Shown here piece by piece: positions 8,103 through 16,771 of a stretch of 64,000 nt of DNA (position 1 is the stretch's first letter; every line of letters starts with the position of its first letter). Source of the DNA: Streptomyces sp. SUK 48 (GTDB lineage: Bacteria > Actinomycetota > Actinomycetes > Streptomycetales > Streptomycetaceae); assembly GCF_009650765.1 (NCBI RefSeq), contig NZ_CP045740.1:7354001-7418000 (forward strand). The letters are read 5' to 3'. Below the pieces are notes generated by a model. The model made no database searches. It saw only the letters and a list, made by a program, of their open reading frames with translations, and was not told the origin of the DNA. The position numbers and the translations under genes were made by a program.

Positions 8103-9173
8103 ATGACCGCCCCCCGCATCGACACCGACACCCTGCGCCGCCTCCCCAAGGCCGTGCTGCACGACCACCTCGACGGCGGCCTGCGCCCCGCCACCCTGGT
8201 GGAGCTGGCGGCCGAGGCCGGGCACCAGTTGCCCACCACGGACCCGGACGAGCTGGCCGCCTGGTACGTCGAGGCCGCCAACTCCGGTGACCTGGTGCGC
8301 TACATCGCCACCTTCGAGCACACCCTCGCCGTGATGCAGACCCGCGAGGGCCTGCTGCGCACCGCCGAGGAGTACGTCCTGGACCTCGCCGCCGACGGCG
8401 TGGTCTACGGCGAGGTGCGCTACGCCCCCGAGCTGAACACCCGGGGCGGGCTGAGCCTCCCGGAGGTCGTGGAGAGCGTGCAGGAGGGCCTCGCCGCCGG
8501 CATGGCGAAGGCCGCCGCCGCGGGCACCCCGGTGCGCGTCGGCACCCTGCTGTGCGGCATGCGGATGTTCGACCGCGTCGCCGAGGCCGCCGACCTGGCC
8601 GTGGCCTACCGGGACGCCGGGGTCGTCGGCTTCGACATCGCCGGTGCCGAGGACGGCTTCCCGCCCGCGGACCACCTGGCCGCCTTCGAGCACCTGCGCC
8701 GCGAGAGCGTGCCCTTCACCATCCACGCCGGCGAGGCGTACGGCCTGCCCAGCATCCACCAGGCGGTCCAGGTGTGCGGCGCCCAGCGCATCGGGCACGG
8801 CGTGCGGCTGACCGAGGACATCGTGGACGGCAAGCTCGGCCGGCTCGCCTCCTGGGTGCGCGACCGCCGGATCGCCCTGGAGATGTGCCCCACCTCCAAC
8901 CTCCAGACCGGCTGCGCCACCTCGATCGCCGAGCACCCCGTCACCGCGATGAAGGACCTCGGCTTCCGGATCACCCTGAACACCGACAACCGCCTGGTGT
9001 CGGGCACCACGATGACCCGGGAGATGGCGCTGCTCGTCGAGGAGGCCGGCTGGGGCGTCGAGGACCTGCGGACGGTCACGGTGAACGCGCTCAAGAGCGC
9101 CTTCATCCCGTTCGACGAGCGCAAGGCCCTCATCGAGGACGTGGTCGTGCCGGGCTACGCCGCCGCGCTCTGA
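8103..9173 (+). CDS. add: Adenosine deaminase
   Basis: A 356-residue TIM-barrel deaminase that converts adenosine or deoxyadenosine to inosine and ammonia in purine salvage. The N-terminal zinc motif H-x-H is in [14 protein letters not shown], with further metal and catalytic residues in TIHAGEAYG and [13 protein letters not shown] near the C-terminus replaces the usual N-T-D-D/D-P. The open frame extends about 200 bases upstream, but ATG 8103 has GAGGAA about ten bases before it and matches the family start. Two tandem repeats and a promoter precede it. Its last 44 bases overlap the convergent DinB-like gene. Confidence 0.92.
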   Translation: MTAPRIDTDTLRRLPKAVLHDHLDGGLRPATLVELAAEAGHQLPTTDPDELAAWYVEAANSGDLVRYIATFEHTLAVMQTREGLLRTAEEYVLDLAADGVVYGEVRYAPELNTRGGLSLPEVVESVQEGLAAGMAKAAAAGTPVRVGTLLCGMRMFDRVAEAADLAVAYRDAGVVGFDIAGAEDGFPPADHLAAFEHLRRESVPFTIHAGEAYGLPSIHQAVQVCGAQRIGHGVRLTEDIVDGKLGRLASWVRDRRIALEMCPTSNLQTGCATSIAEHPVTAMKDLGFRITLNTDNRLVSGTTMTREMALLVEEAGWGVEDLRTVTVNALKSAFIPFDERKALIEDVVVPGYAAAL

Positions 9174-9681
9174 GCCAGCCCCTGAGGTAGGCGGCCTGTC
9201 CGATGTGCTGGAGATCGTCGGACAGGACGCTCACCAGGCGCGCGCCGAGCGTGACCGGCGGGTCCCAGCGCTCGTCCACGATGCCTTCGAGGTCCTTGGC
9301 GGCCAGTGCGCGCAGCGCGCCCAGCGTCTGCTCGTGCACCGCGTCGTAGTACCCGCTCAGCAGGCCGGCGCTGTCCACCCGCACCTTCGCGACCTTGGCC
9401 GGGGTGTGCCCGTAGCCGGTGTCGGCGCGCGGCAGGTCGAGGCCGAACCGCTTCTCCCAGCCGTCAAAGAGCCACACCTGGTCGAGTCCGAAGGCGTCGG
9501 CGATGTGGTCGTCCTGCACCCGGGTGAGATGCCACACCAGCCAGGCGACGGTGTTGGCGCCCGGGGCCGGGCTGTGGTGCAGCTCGCCCGGTCCGAGGCC
9601 GTCGAGGGTGGCGTGGACTTCTTCCTGGATGCGGCCGTAGCCGTCGATGAGGATGTCCTTGGCATGCATACCGTCCACCAT
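9130..9681 (-). CDS. DinB-like / DUF664 four-helix protein
   Basis: A 183-residue protein of the DinB/YfiT-like superfamily, whose members include thiol-dependent transferases with a metal bound by three histidines. Candidate ligand regions are [17 protein letters not shown] and [14 protein letters not shown], plus YDAVHEQ. The middle ([22 protein letters not shown]) is typical of streptomycete members. Starts at 9681 or 9669 are both possible and neither has a strong ribosome binding site. The C-terminal Arg/Pro-rich tail is encoded antisense to the end of the adenosine deaminase gene. Function unknown. Confidence 0.8.
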   Translation of the reverse strand: MVDGMHAKDILIDGYGRIQEEVHATLDGLGPGELHHSPAPGANTVAWLVWHLTRVQDDHIADAFGLDQVWLFDGWEKRFGLDLPRADTGYGHTPAKVAKVRVDSAGLLSGYYDAVHEQTLGALRALAAKDLEGIVDERWDPPVTLGARLVSVLSDDLQHIGQAAYLRGWLRARRRSPARPRPR

Positions 9682-9712
9682 CACAGATGGGCGGCGCGTC
9701 CGCGTCCGCACT

Positions 9713-10615
9713 TCAGGACGACCGGTACGGCGCCAGACCCTCCGACTCCAGCAGTGCCATGAGGGCACGGGCCGCGGGGCTGGTGGAGTGCTCGTGCGGC
9801 AGCAGCGCCACCGTCTCGTACTCCGCCTCGCCCGTCCCCTTGAGCGGCGGCGCGGCCAGCGTGGGCCGCTTGTGCCGGAAGTGCCGGGGCACGACCGCGA
9901 TACCCAGGTTCTCGTCCACCAGGTCCAGCAGCGTGTGCACGTCGTTGACCTCCAGCGCGACCGTGCGCCGCACCCCCGCCGCGGCGAAGGCGGCGTCGGT
10001 GGCGCGGCGCGGGCCCCAGTCCGGGTGGAAGTCGACGAAGACCTCACCGGCGAGGTCGTCCAGGCACAACAGCGCCCCGGCCGCGGCGAGCCGGTGCCGG
10101 GGGTGGCAGAGCACGGTCATCGGTTCGCTGGTGAGCGAGACCGAGCGCAGCTGGTCGCCGTCCGCCCGGGTGCGGTACGCGAAGGCCAGATCGAGGCGCC
10201 CGGCCGCGACCTCCTCCGCCAGCGCGCCCGAGCCCGCCTGGCGCAGCCGGATCTCCACGTCCGGGTGCTCGCCCCGGAACGCCGCCAGCAGCCGGGCCAC
10301 ATGCACCCCGGCGATGCACTGCTCGGTGCCCAGCGCCAGCGTGCCGCGCAGGACGCCCTGCACGGCCGCGACCGCCTCGTGCGCCGCGCGCACCTGCGCG
10401 AGGACCCGCTCGGCCTCCACCAGCAGCGCCCGTCCCGCCTCCGTCAGCGTCACCCGCCGGGTGGTGCGCACGAACAGCGGCGCCCGCAGCTCCCGCTCCA
10501 GCGCCCGGATGGACGCGGACAGGCCCGACTGGGACACCATCAGCCGCTCGGCGGCCCGGGTGAAGTGCTGGTCCTCGGCGACCGCGACGAAGTGCTGGAG
10601 ATGGCGCAGTTCCAT
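9713..10615 (-). CDS. LysR-family transcriptional regulator
   Basis: A 300-residue LysR-type regulator. The N-terminal winged helix-turn-helix (MELRHLQHFVAVAEDQHFTR, then AERLMVSQSGLSASIRALE) is followed by a periplasmic-binding-like effector domain from about residue 90. The frame is open upstream, but ATG 10615 begins the canonical LysR start. It is transcribed away from an aldo-keto reductase gene, and a 7-bp inverted repeat sits at its start codon. Control of the reductase is therefore likely, though the inducer is unknown. Confidence 0.9.
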   Translation of the reverse strand: MELRHLQHFVAVAEDQHFTRAAERLMVSQSGLSASIRALERELRAPLFVRTTRRVTLTEAGRALLVEAERVLAQVRAAHEAVAAVQGVLRGTLALGTEQCIAGVHVARLLAAFRGEHPDVEIRLRQAGSGALAEEVAAGRLDLAFAYRTRADGDQLRSVSLTSEPMTVLCHPRHRLAAAGALLCLDDLAGEVFVDFHPDWGPRRATDAAFAAAGVRRTVALEVNDVHTLLDLVDENLGIAVVPRHFRHKRPTLAAPPLKGTGEAEYETVALLPHEHSTSPAARALMALLESEGLAPYRSS

Positions 10616-10616
10616 G

Positions 10617-10639
10617 ATTGAGCAGCCTAACCGCTCAAT
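10617..10639. promoter_or_regulatory. Inverted repeat, candidate LysR autoregulatory site
   Basis: ATTGAGC (10617-10623) and GCTCAAT (10633-10639) are exact complements spaced by nine bases. They lie immediately before the LysR start codon in the divergent intergenic region. Confidence 0.6.
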
Positions 10640-10724
10640 TCCATCCGATTCTCCCATTGGACCACCGGCCGCCGACCGGGGAATCCTGGACCGGAAGATC
10701 CGTGCCCCACCCCCAGGAGTCGCG

Positions 10725-11717
10725 TTGTACACCGCATCCCCCGACCGTTACGCCGAGATGCCCTACCGGCGCACCGGACGCAGCGGCCTCAAGCTCCCCG
10801 CGCTGTCGCTCGGCCTGTGGCACAACTTCGGTCCCGACCGCCCCGTGGAGACCCAGCGGGCCATCCTGCGCCGCGCCCTCGACCTCGGCGTCACCCACTT
10901 CGACCTGGCCAACAACTACGGCCCGCCGCCCGGCGCCGCCGAGTCCGCGCTGGGCGCCGCCCTCGCCGCCGACCTCGCGCCCTACCGCGACGAGCTGGTC
11001 ATCTCGACCAAGGCCGGCTACCTGATGTGGCCGGGTCCGTACGGCGAATGGGGTTCGCGCAAGTACCTGCTCGCCTCGCTCGACCAGAGCCTTGCGCGGA
11101 TGGGCCTGGAGTACGTCGACATCTTCTACTCGCACCGCCCCGACCCGGACACTCCGCTGGAGGAGACGATGGGCGCGCTGCACACGGCCGTCCAGCAGGG
11201 CAAGGCGCTCTACGTCGGCATCTCCAACTACTCCGCCGAGCAGACCCGTGAGGCCGCCCGCATCCTGGCCGGCCTCGGCACCCCGCTCCTCATCCACCAG
11301 CCGCGCTACTCGATGCTCGACCGGCGCCCCGAGGACGAGGGCCTGCTCGACGCCCTGGACGAACTGAACGTCGGCTCCATCGTCTACTCACCCCTGGAGC
11401 AGGGCCTGCTCACCGGCCGCTATCTGCGGGGCGTCCCGGAGGGCTCCCGCGCCGCCGGCGACAGCCCCTTCCTCAAGCCCGAGGCGGTCACCGAGGACCT
11501 CGTCGGACGGCTGCGCGCGCTCCAGGAGATCGCCGGCTCCCGCGGCCAGAGCCTCGCCCAGCTGGCCCTCGCCTGGGTGCTGCGCGGCGGCCGGGTCACC
11601 TCCGCCCTGGTCGGCGCCAGCAGCCCGGGCCAGCTGGAGGACAGCGTCGGCGCCCTGCGCAACCTGGACTTCGACGCGGAGGAACTGAAGCGGATCGACG
11701 CGATCGTACGGTCGTGA
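10725..11717 (+). CDS. Aldo/keto reductase, YghZ-like
   Basis: A 330-residue (alpha/beta)8 oxidoreductase of the AKR superfamily, subgroup resembling E. coli YghZ (L-glyceraldehyde 3-phosphate reductase) or the Kv-beta-type enzymes. Recognisable parts are YRRTGRSGLKLPALSLGLWH, the Asp/Tyr catalytic segment HFDLANNYGPPPGAAE, Lys in VISTKAGYLMWPG, and the NADPH-binding end SALVGASSPGQLEDSV. TTG at 10725 has CCAGGAG six bases upstream and gives the usual length; ATG 10758 is the alternative. It is probably regulated by the divergent LysR protein. Confidence 0.88.
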   Translation: MYTASPDRYAEMPYRRTGRSGLKLPALSLGLWHNFGPDRPVETQRAILRRALDLGVTHFDLANNYGPPPGAAESALGAALAADLAPYRDELVISTKAGYLMWPGPYGEWGSRKYLLASLDQSLARMGLEYVDIFYSHRPDPDTPLEETMGALHTAVQQGKALYVGISNYSAEQTREAARILAGLGTPLLIHQPRYSMLDRRPEDEGLLDALDELNVGSIVYSPLEQGLLTGRYLRGVPEGSRAAGDSPFLKPEAVTEDLVGRLRALQEIAGSRGQSLAQLALAWVLRGGRVTSALVGASSPGQLEDSVGALRNLDFDAEELKRIDAIVRS

Positions 11718-11744
11718 CATCGCCTCTCCGCGCCGACCCCCGCA

Positions 11745-11788
11745 CGCGGCCCGGCTTCCGCCTCACCTGGGGCGGAGGCCGGGCCGCG
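11745..11788. terminator. Bidirectional hairpin terminator
   Basis: Arms 11745-11762 and 11771-11788 pair at 17 of 18 positions (CGCGGCCCGGC...) around an 8-nt loop. The hairpin sits between the convergent reductase and SnoaL-like genes. Confidence 0.75.
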
Positions 11789-11793
11789 CGCCG

Positions 11794-12177
11794 TCACGCA
11801 CCCTCGGGGACCCGGTCCAGGAACCCCATGACGTGGCGGATACGGCCCTCGCCGTCCAGGGTGACGACGTCGAACCCGGCGACCGGCGCCGAGCCGTCGG
11901 CCTCGTTCACCAGCTCCCAGCCGAAGCGCGCGATGTCGTGGTGCCCGTCCACCGCGCCGAGCGGGCGGAAGGCGAACCCCGGGAACTGCTCGTGGGCCGC
12001 GGCGATCACGGCCGCCACGCCCTCGTGCCCGCGGACGTCGGCGAGCGGGTCGGTGTAGGAGCCGTCCGCGGCCCAGGCGGCGGCGACGGCCTTGCGCAGC
12101 GCCTCCGGCTCGGTGGCGTTCCAAGCCTCGAAGTAACGCGCGGCGGCGGTCTCGTAGCGTTCGGTGTTCACGGACAT
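11794..12177 (-). CDS. SnoaL/NTF2-like protein
   Basis: A 127-residue single-domain protein with the NTF2/SnoaL cone fold pattern (RYFEAWNATEPEALRKAVAA, then DGSYTDPLADVRGHEGVAAV, with WELVNEADGSAPVAGFDVV in the later strands). Members include small-molecule isomerases, cyclases and proteins of unknown role. ATG 12177 is preceded by GGAGG. It is convergent with the aldo-keto reductase gene and its partner is unknown. Confidence 0.85.
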   Translation of the reverse strand: MSVNTERYETAAARYFEAWNATEPEALRKAVAAAWAADGSYTDPLADVRGHEGVAAVIAAAHEQFPGFAFRPLGAVDGHHDIARFGWELVNEADGSAPVAGFDVVTLDGEGRIRHVMGFLDRVPEGA

Positions 12178-12503
12178 GGCGAATCAGCCTCCAACGGAGT
12201 CGTCTGTGCTGGTCGGACACCGGATCGGGGTTCCGCCGACCCGGTGGAACCACCATGCCCGAGAGGTGCCCGAGGGGTCGATTACCTCCGGGGTCATGCT
12301 CGTACCGCCTTGACGGGCCCCGTCATTTCCACCGAAAAGGGTGGGGAATATGCCAGCAGAGTGGCCGGAAAGTCGTGGTGACAGTGTTTCGGCCGTGGCG
12401 ATACTCGAACAGCGAGGGGCACTGAGGGGCACTTCACCGCACGGAGCCGCACGGAGAGCGAGGTCCGCCCGGCACACCCGGACGAGGCGACGGGGAGTGA
12501 TAC
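12178..12503. other. 326-base divergent intergenic region
   Basis: This stretch separates the SnoaL-like gene (minus) from a small hypothetical gene (plus). I see no convincing coding sequence and no strong hairpin. It contains AT-richer patches near 12310-12350 that could be promoters, but no clear consensus. Confidence 0.5.
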
Positions 12504-12914
12504 GTGCACGACGAATTCCTGTGCCATGTCACGGCATACGGGGTGTGCGGCGGTCGGCGCATCGGCGTACCGCTCGGCACCTACCGCGCGCCGACCCTGG
12601 CACTGGCCCTGTGGTGGCTGCGCGACCGCGCGTCCTGGATCGCCGAACGCCTCGACCCCAGTCCGGAGGCCGTCCCCTTCCCGGCGGGGGCGCTGGTGCC
12701 GGTCGCCGAGACGGTCGCCGACGTTCCCACGCTGCTGCGCGCCTGGTGCGCCGACGACGGCCAGCAGGAACGCGTGGCCGAGCAGCTGGCCCAGGGGCGG
12801 CTGGTGCGGATCGCGGCGTACGACGACACCACCGAGTACGAACTGCTCGCCGAGTCGGTCGACGCCCTACGGATGCAGCGCACCATTCCCGCGCTCGTGG
12901 TGCCCATCGGGTGA
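12504..12914 (+). CDS. Hypothetical protein, about 136 residues
   Basis: I do not recognise this protein. It begins with GTG at 12504 after GGGGAG, is acidic in its middle, and has a Trp-rich helix (LALALWWLRDRASWIAERLD) and no transmembrane segment or signal peptide. Codon use matches its neighbours. The last 48 bases overlap the convergent streptophobe gene, so their 3' ends are mutually antisense. Confidence 0.65.
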   Translation: MHDEFLCHVTAYGVCGGRRIGVPLGTYRAPTLALALWWLRDRASWIAERLDPSPEAVPFPAGALVPVAETVADVPTLLRAWCADDGQQERVAEQLAQGRLVRIAAYDDTTEYELLAESVDALRMQRTIPALVVPIG

Positions 12915-14165
12915 GCGGCGGCGGCGCACCGGCCGGGCGAGCAGACCGCCGAGGAACCCGGCGAGCAGCCCCCACAGCGCGCCCAGCCCCACCGCCTGCC
13001 AGATCCGCGGCCGCAGCAGCAGCTCCCCGGACAGCCCGCCGCCCAGATCGCCGATGCCGAACAGGGACAGCCCGCAGTGCGCGGAGATCCGGCACAGCAG
13101 GCAGATCGCGAGCTGGGTGAGGGCGAGCGCGACGGCGAGGCGCACGGCGTGCAGCCACAGCGGGGTCCGGGGCGGTGAGCGCAGGGCCGCGCGGACCGCG
13201 ACCGCGAGCAGCAGCACCCCGGCCGCCACCGGCAGCCAGGCCATCCGGCCGTCGTACTCCGTCAGGGTGCGCAGATCGACCTCGGAGACGTCCGGGGTGC
13301 GCAGCAGCGCGTCCAGGATGTGCGGGACCGGCAGCCCGAAGGGGCCGTCCACCCGGCCGTCCCAGGTCGCGCCGAGCCCGACGGTCAGCGCGGGCCAGAC
13401 CAGGTTGGGCAGGCCGAGCAGGATCAGCGCGAAGGTCGTCCGCGCGTGCCCCCGGCCGACCGCCGTGACCAGTGCCACCACGAGGCCCACGGCGACCGCG
13501 GCCAGCAGCAGCTCCACCATCGCCCGGGAGACGGGGCGCGCCCCCTCCCGCCGGTGCGGCAGCCGACCCGGCAGCGGCACCCGGCGCGTGACCAGCAGCG
13601 CCACCACCAGCACCCCGGCCAGCCACAGCAGCGCGAACAGCACGGTCTCCGGCACGTCCGCGGCGAACCCGATCCGCGGCTCCGCCTCGAACAGCGAGGT
13701 CAGATCGTTGAGGGTGCCGCTGCCCACGTCCACCGCGAACGTGTCCCGGGCCGCGAGGGCCAGCCCGGTCAGCGCCAGGAGCCACAGGACGGCGATCCGC
13801 CCGGCCCACCGGGCCAGTTCCGCGGCCGAGGCGACCGTCCGGTGCCGCAGCGGGCGCAGGAATTCCGCGCCGATCACCAGGGCGCCCGCCAACGCCACCG
13901 ACAGAGGGAGTACGGTGATCCCGGCCTCGGTCCTGGCCAGGGCGCCGGCGTCACCGGCGAGCCGGACGCTGCCGCCGACCGCCGTCACCACGGTCGCCGC
14001 CAGCACCCGGGGGAACGCGCCGTCCGGCAGTCCCGCCGCACCCGCCGCCCACAGCCCGGCCGCGGCCACCAGCACCATCACCGCGAGCCCGGTCAGCACC
14101 ACGGCCAGCGCCTGGGGCCAGCCGTGCCGGGCGGCGGGCCGCGCGGAGACGGTCAGGGGGCTCAC
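12867..14165 (-). CDS. Streptophobe-family multi-pass membrane protein
   Basis: A 432-residue protein with about nine to ten predicted transmembrane helices in pairs separated by short polar loops (for example ALAVVLTGLAVMVLVAAAGL and VLWLLALTGLALAARDTFAV). It matches the pattern of the streptophobe family, a Streptomyces-enriched membrane family of unknown function. Several in-frame starts exist. GTG 14165 is preceded at about seven bases by TAGCGT, which fits a leaderless mRNA, and no Shine-Dalgarno is visible. The C-terminal tail is Arg-rich. Confidence 0.75.
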   Translation of the reverse strand: MSPLTVSARPAARHGWPQALAVVLTGLAVMVLVAAAGLWAAGAAGLPDGAFPRVLAATVVTAVGGSVRLAGDAGALARTEAGITVLPLSVALAGALVIGAEFLRPLRHRTVASAAELARWAGRIAVLWLLALTGLALAARDTFAVDVGSGTLNDLTSLFEAEPRIGFAADVPETVLFALLWLAGVLVVALLVTRRVPLPGRLPHRREGARPVSRAMVELLLAAVAVGLVVALVTAVGRGHARTTFALILLGLPNLVWPALTVGLGATWDGRVDGPFGLPVPHILDALLRTPDVSEVDLRTLTEYDGRMAWLPVAAGVLLLAVAVRAALRSPPRTPLWLHAVRLAVALALTQLAICLLCRISAHCGLSLFGIGDLGGGLSGELLLRPRIWQAVGLGALWGLLAGFLGGLLARPVRRRRSPDGHHERGNGALHP

Positions 14166-14382
14166 GTCTGCCACGCTATGCAGCGGCCGGGCACCTTGCC
14201 CGCCGGGTGGTCCGTCCGCGCCGGGCCGGCCCGGTACCGTGATCCCAGCCCGGCTCGGTACCGTGACGCTCGCCACTGTGCGCGGTCGGCGAACGCCTGG
14301 ACTGCGGGGCGCGGCCCGGGGTAGGAGGACTGGTGCGAATACGGCCGAACGGACCGGGCCCGCGGCCCGCGAGAGAGACAGC

Positions 14383-14835
14383 ATGACCGAGCATCTGGGC
14401 GGGGCAGTGATACCGACCGGTTTCGACGTACCCGTCGAGCCGCTGAGACGCGCGACGCATTTCACCGGCGAACCCGGCTGCATCGCCGAGGCGAGGGCCT
14501 TCGCGGCCCAGTTCCTGGAACAGCTGCGCACCGAGTGGTGCGCCACCATCGACCGCGGCGCGGACGGCGAGCTGCTCCTGCTGGTGAGCGAGCTGGTCAC
14601 CAACGCGGACCGGCACAGCGACGGCCCCTACATCCTGGAGCTGGAGGGCACGGACACCGCCGTGACGGTCTCCGTCTGCGACAGCAGTACGGCGCTGCCC
14701 CAGCTCTTCCCGAAGAACCCGCAGCGCATCGGGCGGCACGGCCTGGAGATCGTGCACGCGCTCGCCACCGAGGTCGCCGTCGAGCGCGTCCCGGTCGGCA
14801 AGCGGGTGATCGCCCGCTTCGCGCTGACACGCTGA
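14383..14835 (+). CDS. RsbW-like ATP-binding regulator (HATPase_c_2)
   Basis: A 150-residue single-domain histidine-kinase-like ATPase of the anti-sigma/serine kinase type. The N box is in LLLVSELVTNADRHSDGPY, the G1-like segment in VTVSVCDSSTALPQ, and the later glycine motif in RIGRHGLEIVHALA. Such proteins bind SigB-type sigma factors or phosphorylate anti-anti-sigma proteins. It faces, tail to tail, a SigB/F/G-type sigma gene, and the two share a strong hairpin terminator. Partnership with that sigma factor is inference. Confidence 0.82.
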   Translation: MTEHLGGAVIPTGFDVPVEPLRRATHFTGEPGCIAEARAFAAQFLEQLRTEWCATIDRGADGELLLLVSELVTNADRHSDGPYILELEGTDTAVTVSVCDSSTALPQLFPKNPQRIGRHGLEIVHALATEVAVERVPVGKRVIARFALTR

Positions 14836-14872
14836 ACGCCCGGACCGCATCGGTGCCGGGCGTTCAGCGTGT
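14827..14872. terminator. Very strong bidirectional terminator overlapping a stop codon
   Basis: Arms 14827-14843 and 14856-14872 form a perfect 17-bp stem (ACACGCTGAACGCCCGG and its complement), and the loop holds an inner ACCG/CGGT stem. The 5' arm includes the last codons and TGA stop of the ATPase gene. Confidence 0.85.
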
Positions 14873-14908
14873 GCTTCTTCAAAATCTCCGCTTCGTCCGC
14901 CTCGCGGC

Positions 14909-15796
14909 TCAGGCGCAGCCCAGCTCGCCCAGCATCCCCTGACGCAGCCGGGTGATGATCCGCTTGATCAGCCGGGAGACGTGCATCTGGGAGCAGCCGA
15001 GCTGTTCCCCGATCTCCGCCTGGGTGGCCTCCTCCACGAACCGCAGATGGATGATCCGGCGGTCCCGCTCGCTCAGCTCCGCCATCAGCGGCGCCAGCGC
15101 GTGGAAGTCCTCCACCAGGCGCAGACCCTCCTCCTCCACCCCGATGAAGTCGGCGAGCACCGCCTCGCCGTCCTCCGGGCCGTCGCCCGTGAGGGCCGCG
15201 TCCAGCGAGGAGGAGTTGTAGCCGTTGGCGGCGAGCTGCCCCTCCAGCACCTGTTCCTCGGAGAGGTTCATCAAGGTGGCCAGCTCGGCGACGGTCGGAT
15301 CGCGGTCGAGGCGGCTGGACAGTTCCTCGCGCGCCTTGGCCAGCTCGACCCGCAGCTCCTGGAGCCGCCGGGGCACGTGCACCGCCCAGGTGGTGTCGCG
15401 GAAGAACCGCTTGATCTCGCCGACGATGTAGGGCAGCGCGAAGGAGGTGAACTCCACCTCCCGGGACAGCTCGAACCGGTCGATGGCCTTGATCAGCCCG
15501 ATCATGCCGGTCTGGACGATGTCCTCCATGTCGTCGCCGCGGCCCCGGAAACGGCCGGCCGCGAACCGCACGAGCGACATGTTCATCTCGATGAGGGTGT
15601 TCCGCGCGTACTGGTGCTCGTGGGTCCCCTCCTCCAGCTCGGTCAGCCGGCGGAAGAACTGGCGGGACAGCTGGCGCGCGTCCCGGGGGGCCACGGAGGT
15701 GGGGTCCGCGATGCCGGGCAGGGTCCCCGTGTCCGTGCCGTCCTGCTCGGTCTTCTCGACGACCACTGTCTGCGACCGCATCACGGCGGTTTCCAT
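14909..15796 (-). CDS. SigB/SigF/SigG-family RNA polymerase sigma factor
   Basis: A 295-residue alternative sigma-70 factor with region 2 (LIEMNMSLVRFAAGRFRGRG, then DIVQTGMIGLIKAIDRFEL), region 3 (WAVHVPRRLQELRVELAKAR) and region 4 helix-turn-helix (TQAEIGEQLGCSQMHVSRLI). The MHVSRL motif marks the SigB/F/G group that controls osmotic, oxidative and developmental responses. ATG 15796 has GGGAGAGG directly upstream, so the open frame beyond it is ignored. A SigB-type promoter lies upstream, so it may sit in a sigma cascade. The neighbourhood recalls S. coelicolor sigL, not verified. Confidence 0.92.
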   Translation of the reverse strand: METAVMRSQTVVVEKTEQDGTDTGTLPGIADPTSVAPRDARQLSRQFFRRLTELEEGTHEHQYARNTLIEMNMSLVRFAAGRFRGRGDDMEDIVQTGMIGLIKAIDRFELSREVEFTSFALPYIVGEIKRFFRDTTWAVHVPRRLQELRVELAKAREELSSRLDRDPTVAELATLMNLSEEQVLEGQLAANGYNSSSLDAALTGDGPEDGEAVLADFIGVEEEGLRLVEDFHALAPLMAELSERDRRIIHLRFVEEATQAEIGEQLGCSQMHVSRLIKRIITRLRQGMLGELGCA

Positions 15797-15879
15797 TACC
15801 TCTCCCACGAAAGTCACGGTTCGACGTCTGCCCTTTTCGGCCTCTGCGTCCGATCCCTACGCTGTTGTGTTCTGCGCGT

Positions 15880-15904
15880 GTACCCGGTTTTCGGCAGATC
15901 ATTC
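15880..15904 (-). promoter_or_regulatory. SigB-type promoter of the sigma factor gene
   Basis: On the minus strand GAAT (15904-15901) is followed after 15 bases by GGGTAC (15885-15880). This fits the streptomycete SigB consensus GNNT-N14-16-GGGTAC/T. The predicted transcription start is about 75 bases before the start codon. Confidence 0.65.
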
Positions 15905-16274
15905 CTGCCGGTCCGGACCGCTCACGGCTCGAGTACCCCCGGTGACTCGGCGCATGCCCGCCGTATACGGCACTGGCTTGAAATCGCCGTTCCTCTCAGG
16001 TCGGCGCGCTCCCGCCCGCCCGCCGGGAAACCCCGGAGCCGCGCCGTCATTTCCCTTGTGGTGCCCGGAAGAACGCCCACCCGCCCCCGGCCGGCGGCTG
16101 CGGCTCCGCCACCGCCATGAATCGACCGGTCGGCCGAATCCCGCTCTGTCGCGCGAGGCGGCCACGCGCCGGATGCCGGGGCCTGTCCGGGGTCCCGGGC
16201 GGGCCGGGCCGATGAGTTTCCGCTCGCGTGCCGGTCTGCACCCCGAATCGTGTTTCCCCCTCCAGGAGGTGCTC
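15905..16274. other. 370-base intergenic stretch, no gene seen
   Basis: Between the sigma promoter and the VOC-like gene I find no convincing coding sequence or strong repeat. The last bases carry CCAGGAGGTG, the ribosome binding site of the next gene; an upstream promoter must lie here but has no clear consensus. Confidence 0.5.
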
Positions 16275-16757
16275 ATGACCACCGACGGTTTCACCACATG
16301 CCTCTGGTTCGACGGCCAGGCGGAGGAGGCCGCGCACTACTACGTGTCGATCTTCAAGAACTCCCGCGTGGAGCGCGTCGGCCGGCACACCGAGGCGGGG
16401 CCCGGCCCGGCGGGTTCCGTGCTGGCCGTCGAGTTCACGGCCAACGGCCAGCGGTTCATGGCGCTCAACGGCGGCCCCCAGTTCACCTTCAACGAGTCGG
16501 TCTCCTTCCAGATCTTCTGCTCCGACCAGCAGGAGATCGACCACTACTGGAACCGGCTCACCGAGAACGGCGGCGAGGGCGGCTCCTGCAGCTGGCTCAA
16601 GGACAGGTACGGCGTGTCCTGGCAGGTCGTCTACGACCGGCTGCTCCCCATGCTGAGCGACCCGGACCCGGAGAAGGCCACCCGGGTGGCCCGCGCCATG
16701 ATGAGCATGGGCAAACTGGACGTCGCCGCCCTGGAGAGCGCCTACGCGGGCGGGTGA
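16275..16757 (+). CDS. VOC-family protein, PhnB/3-demethylubiquinone methyltransferase-like
   Basis: A 160-residue vicinal-oxygen-chelate fold protein with the PhnB-like signature (TTCLWFDGQAEEAAHYYVSI at the N-terminus, then FMALNGGPQFTFNESVSFQI and GVSWQVVYDRL). The family was once named for 3-demethylubiquinone methyltransferase, but most members have no proven reaction. ATG 16275 follows a near-perfect AGGAGGT. Only 14 bases separate its stop from the convergent phosphotransferase pseudogene. Confidence 0.85.
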   Translation: MTTDGFTTCLWFDGQAEEAAHYYVSIFKNSRVERVGRHTEAGPGPAGSVLAVEFTANGQRFMALNGGPQFTFNESVSFQIFCSDQQEIDHYWNRLTENGGEGGSCSWLKDRYGVSWQVVYDRLLPMLSDPDPEKATRVARAMMSMGKLDVAALESAYAGG

Positions 16758-16771
16758 CACGGAGACCGTCC

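Noticed and set aside
12526..14380. A long plus-strand frame joined in phase to the ATPase gene at 14383
   Set aside because: The upstream part is Ser/Arg/Pro-rich and antisense to the streptophobe gene; only the part from ATG 14383 has a domain.
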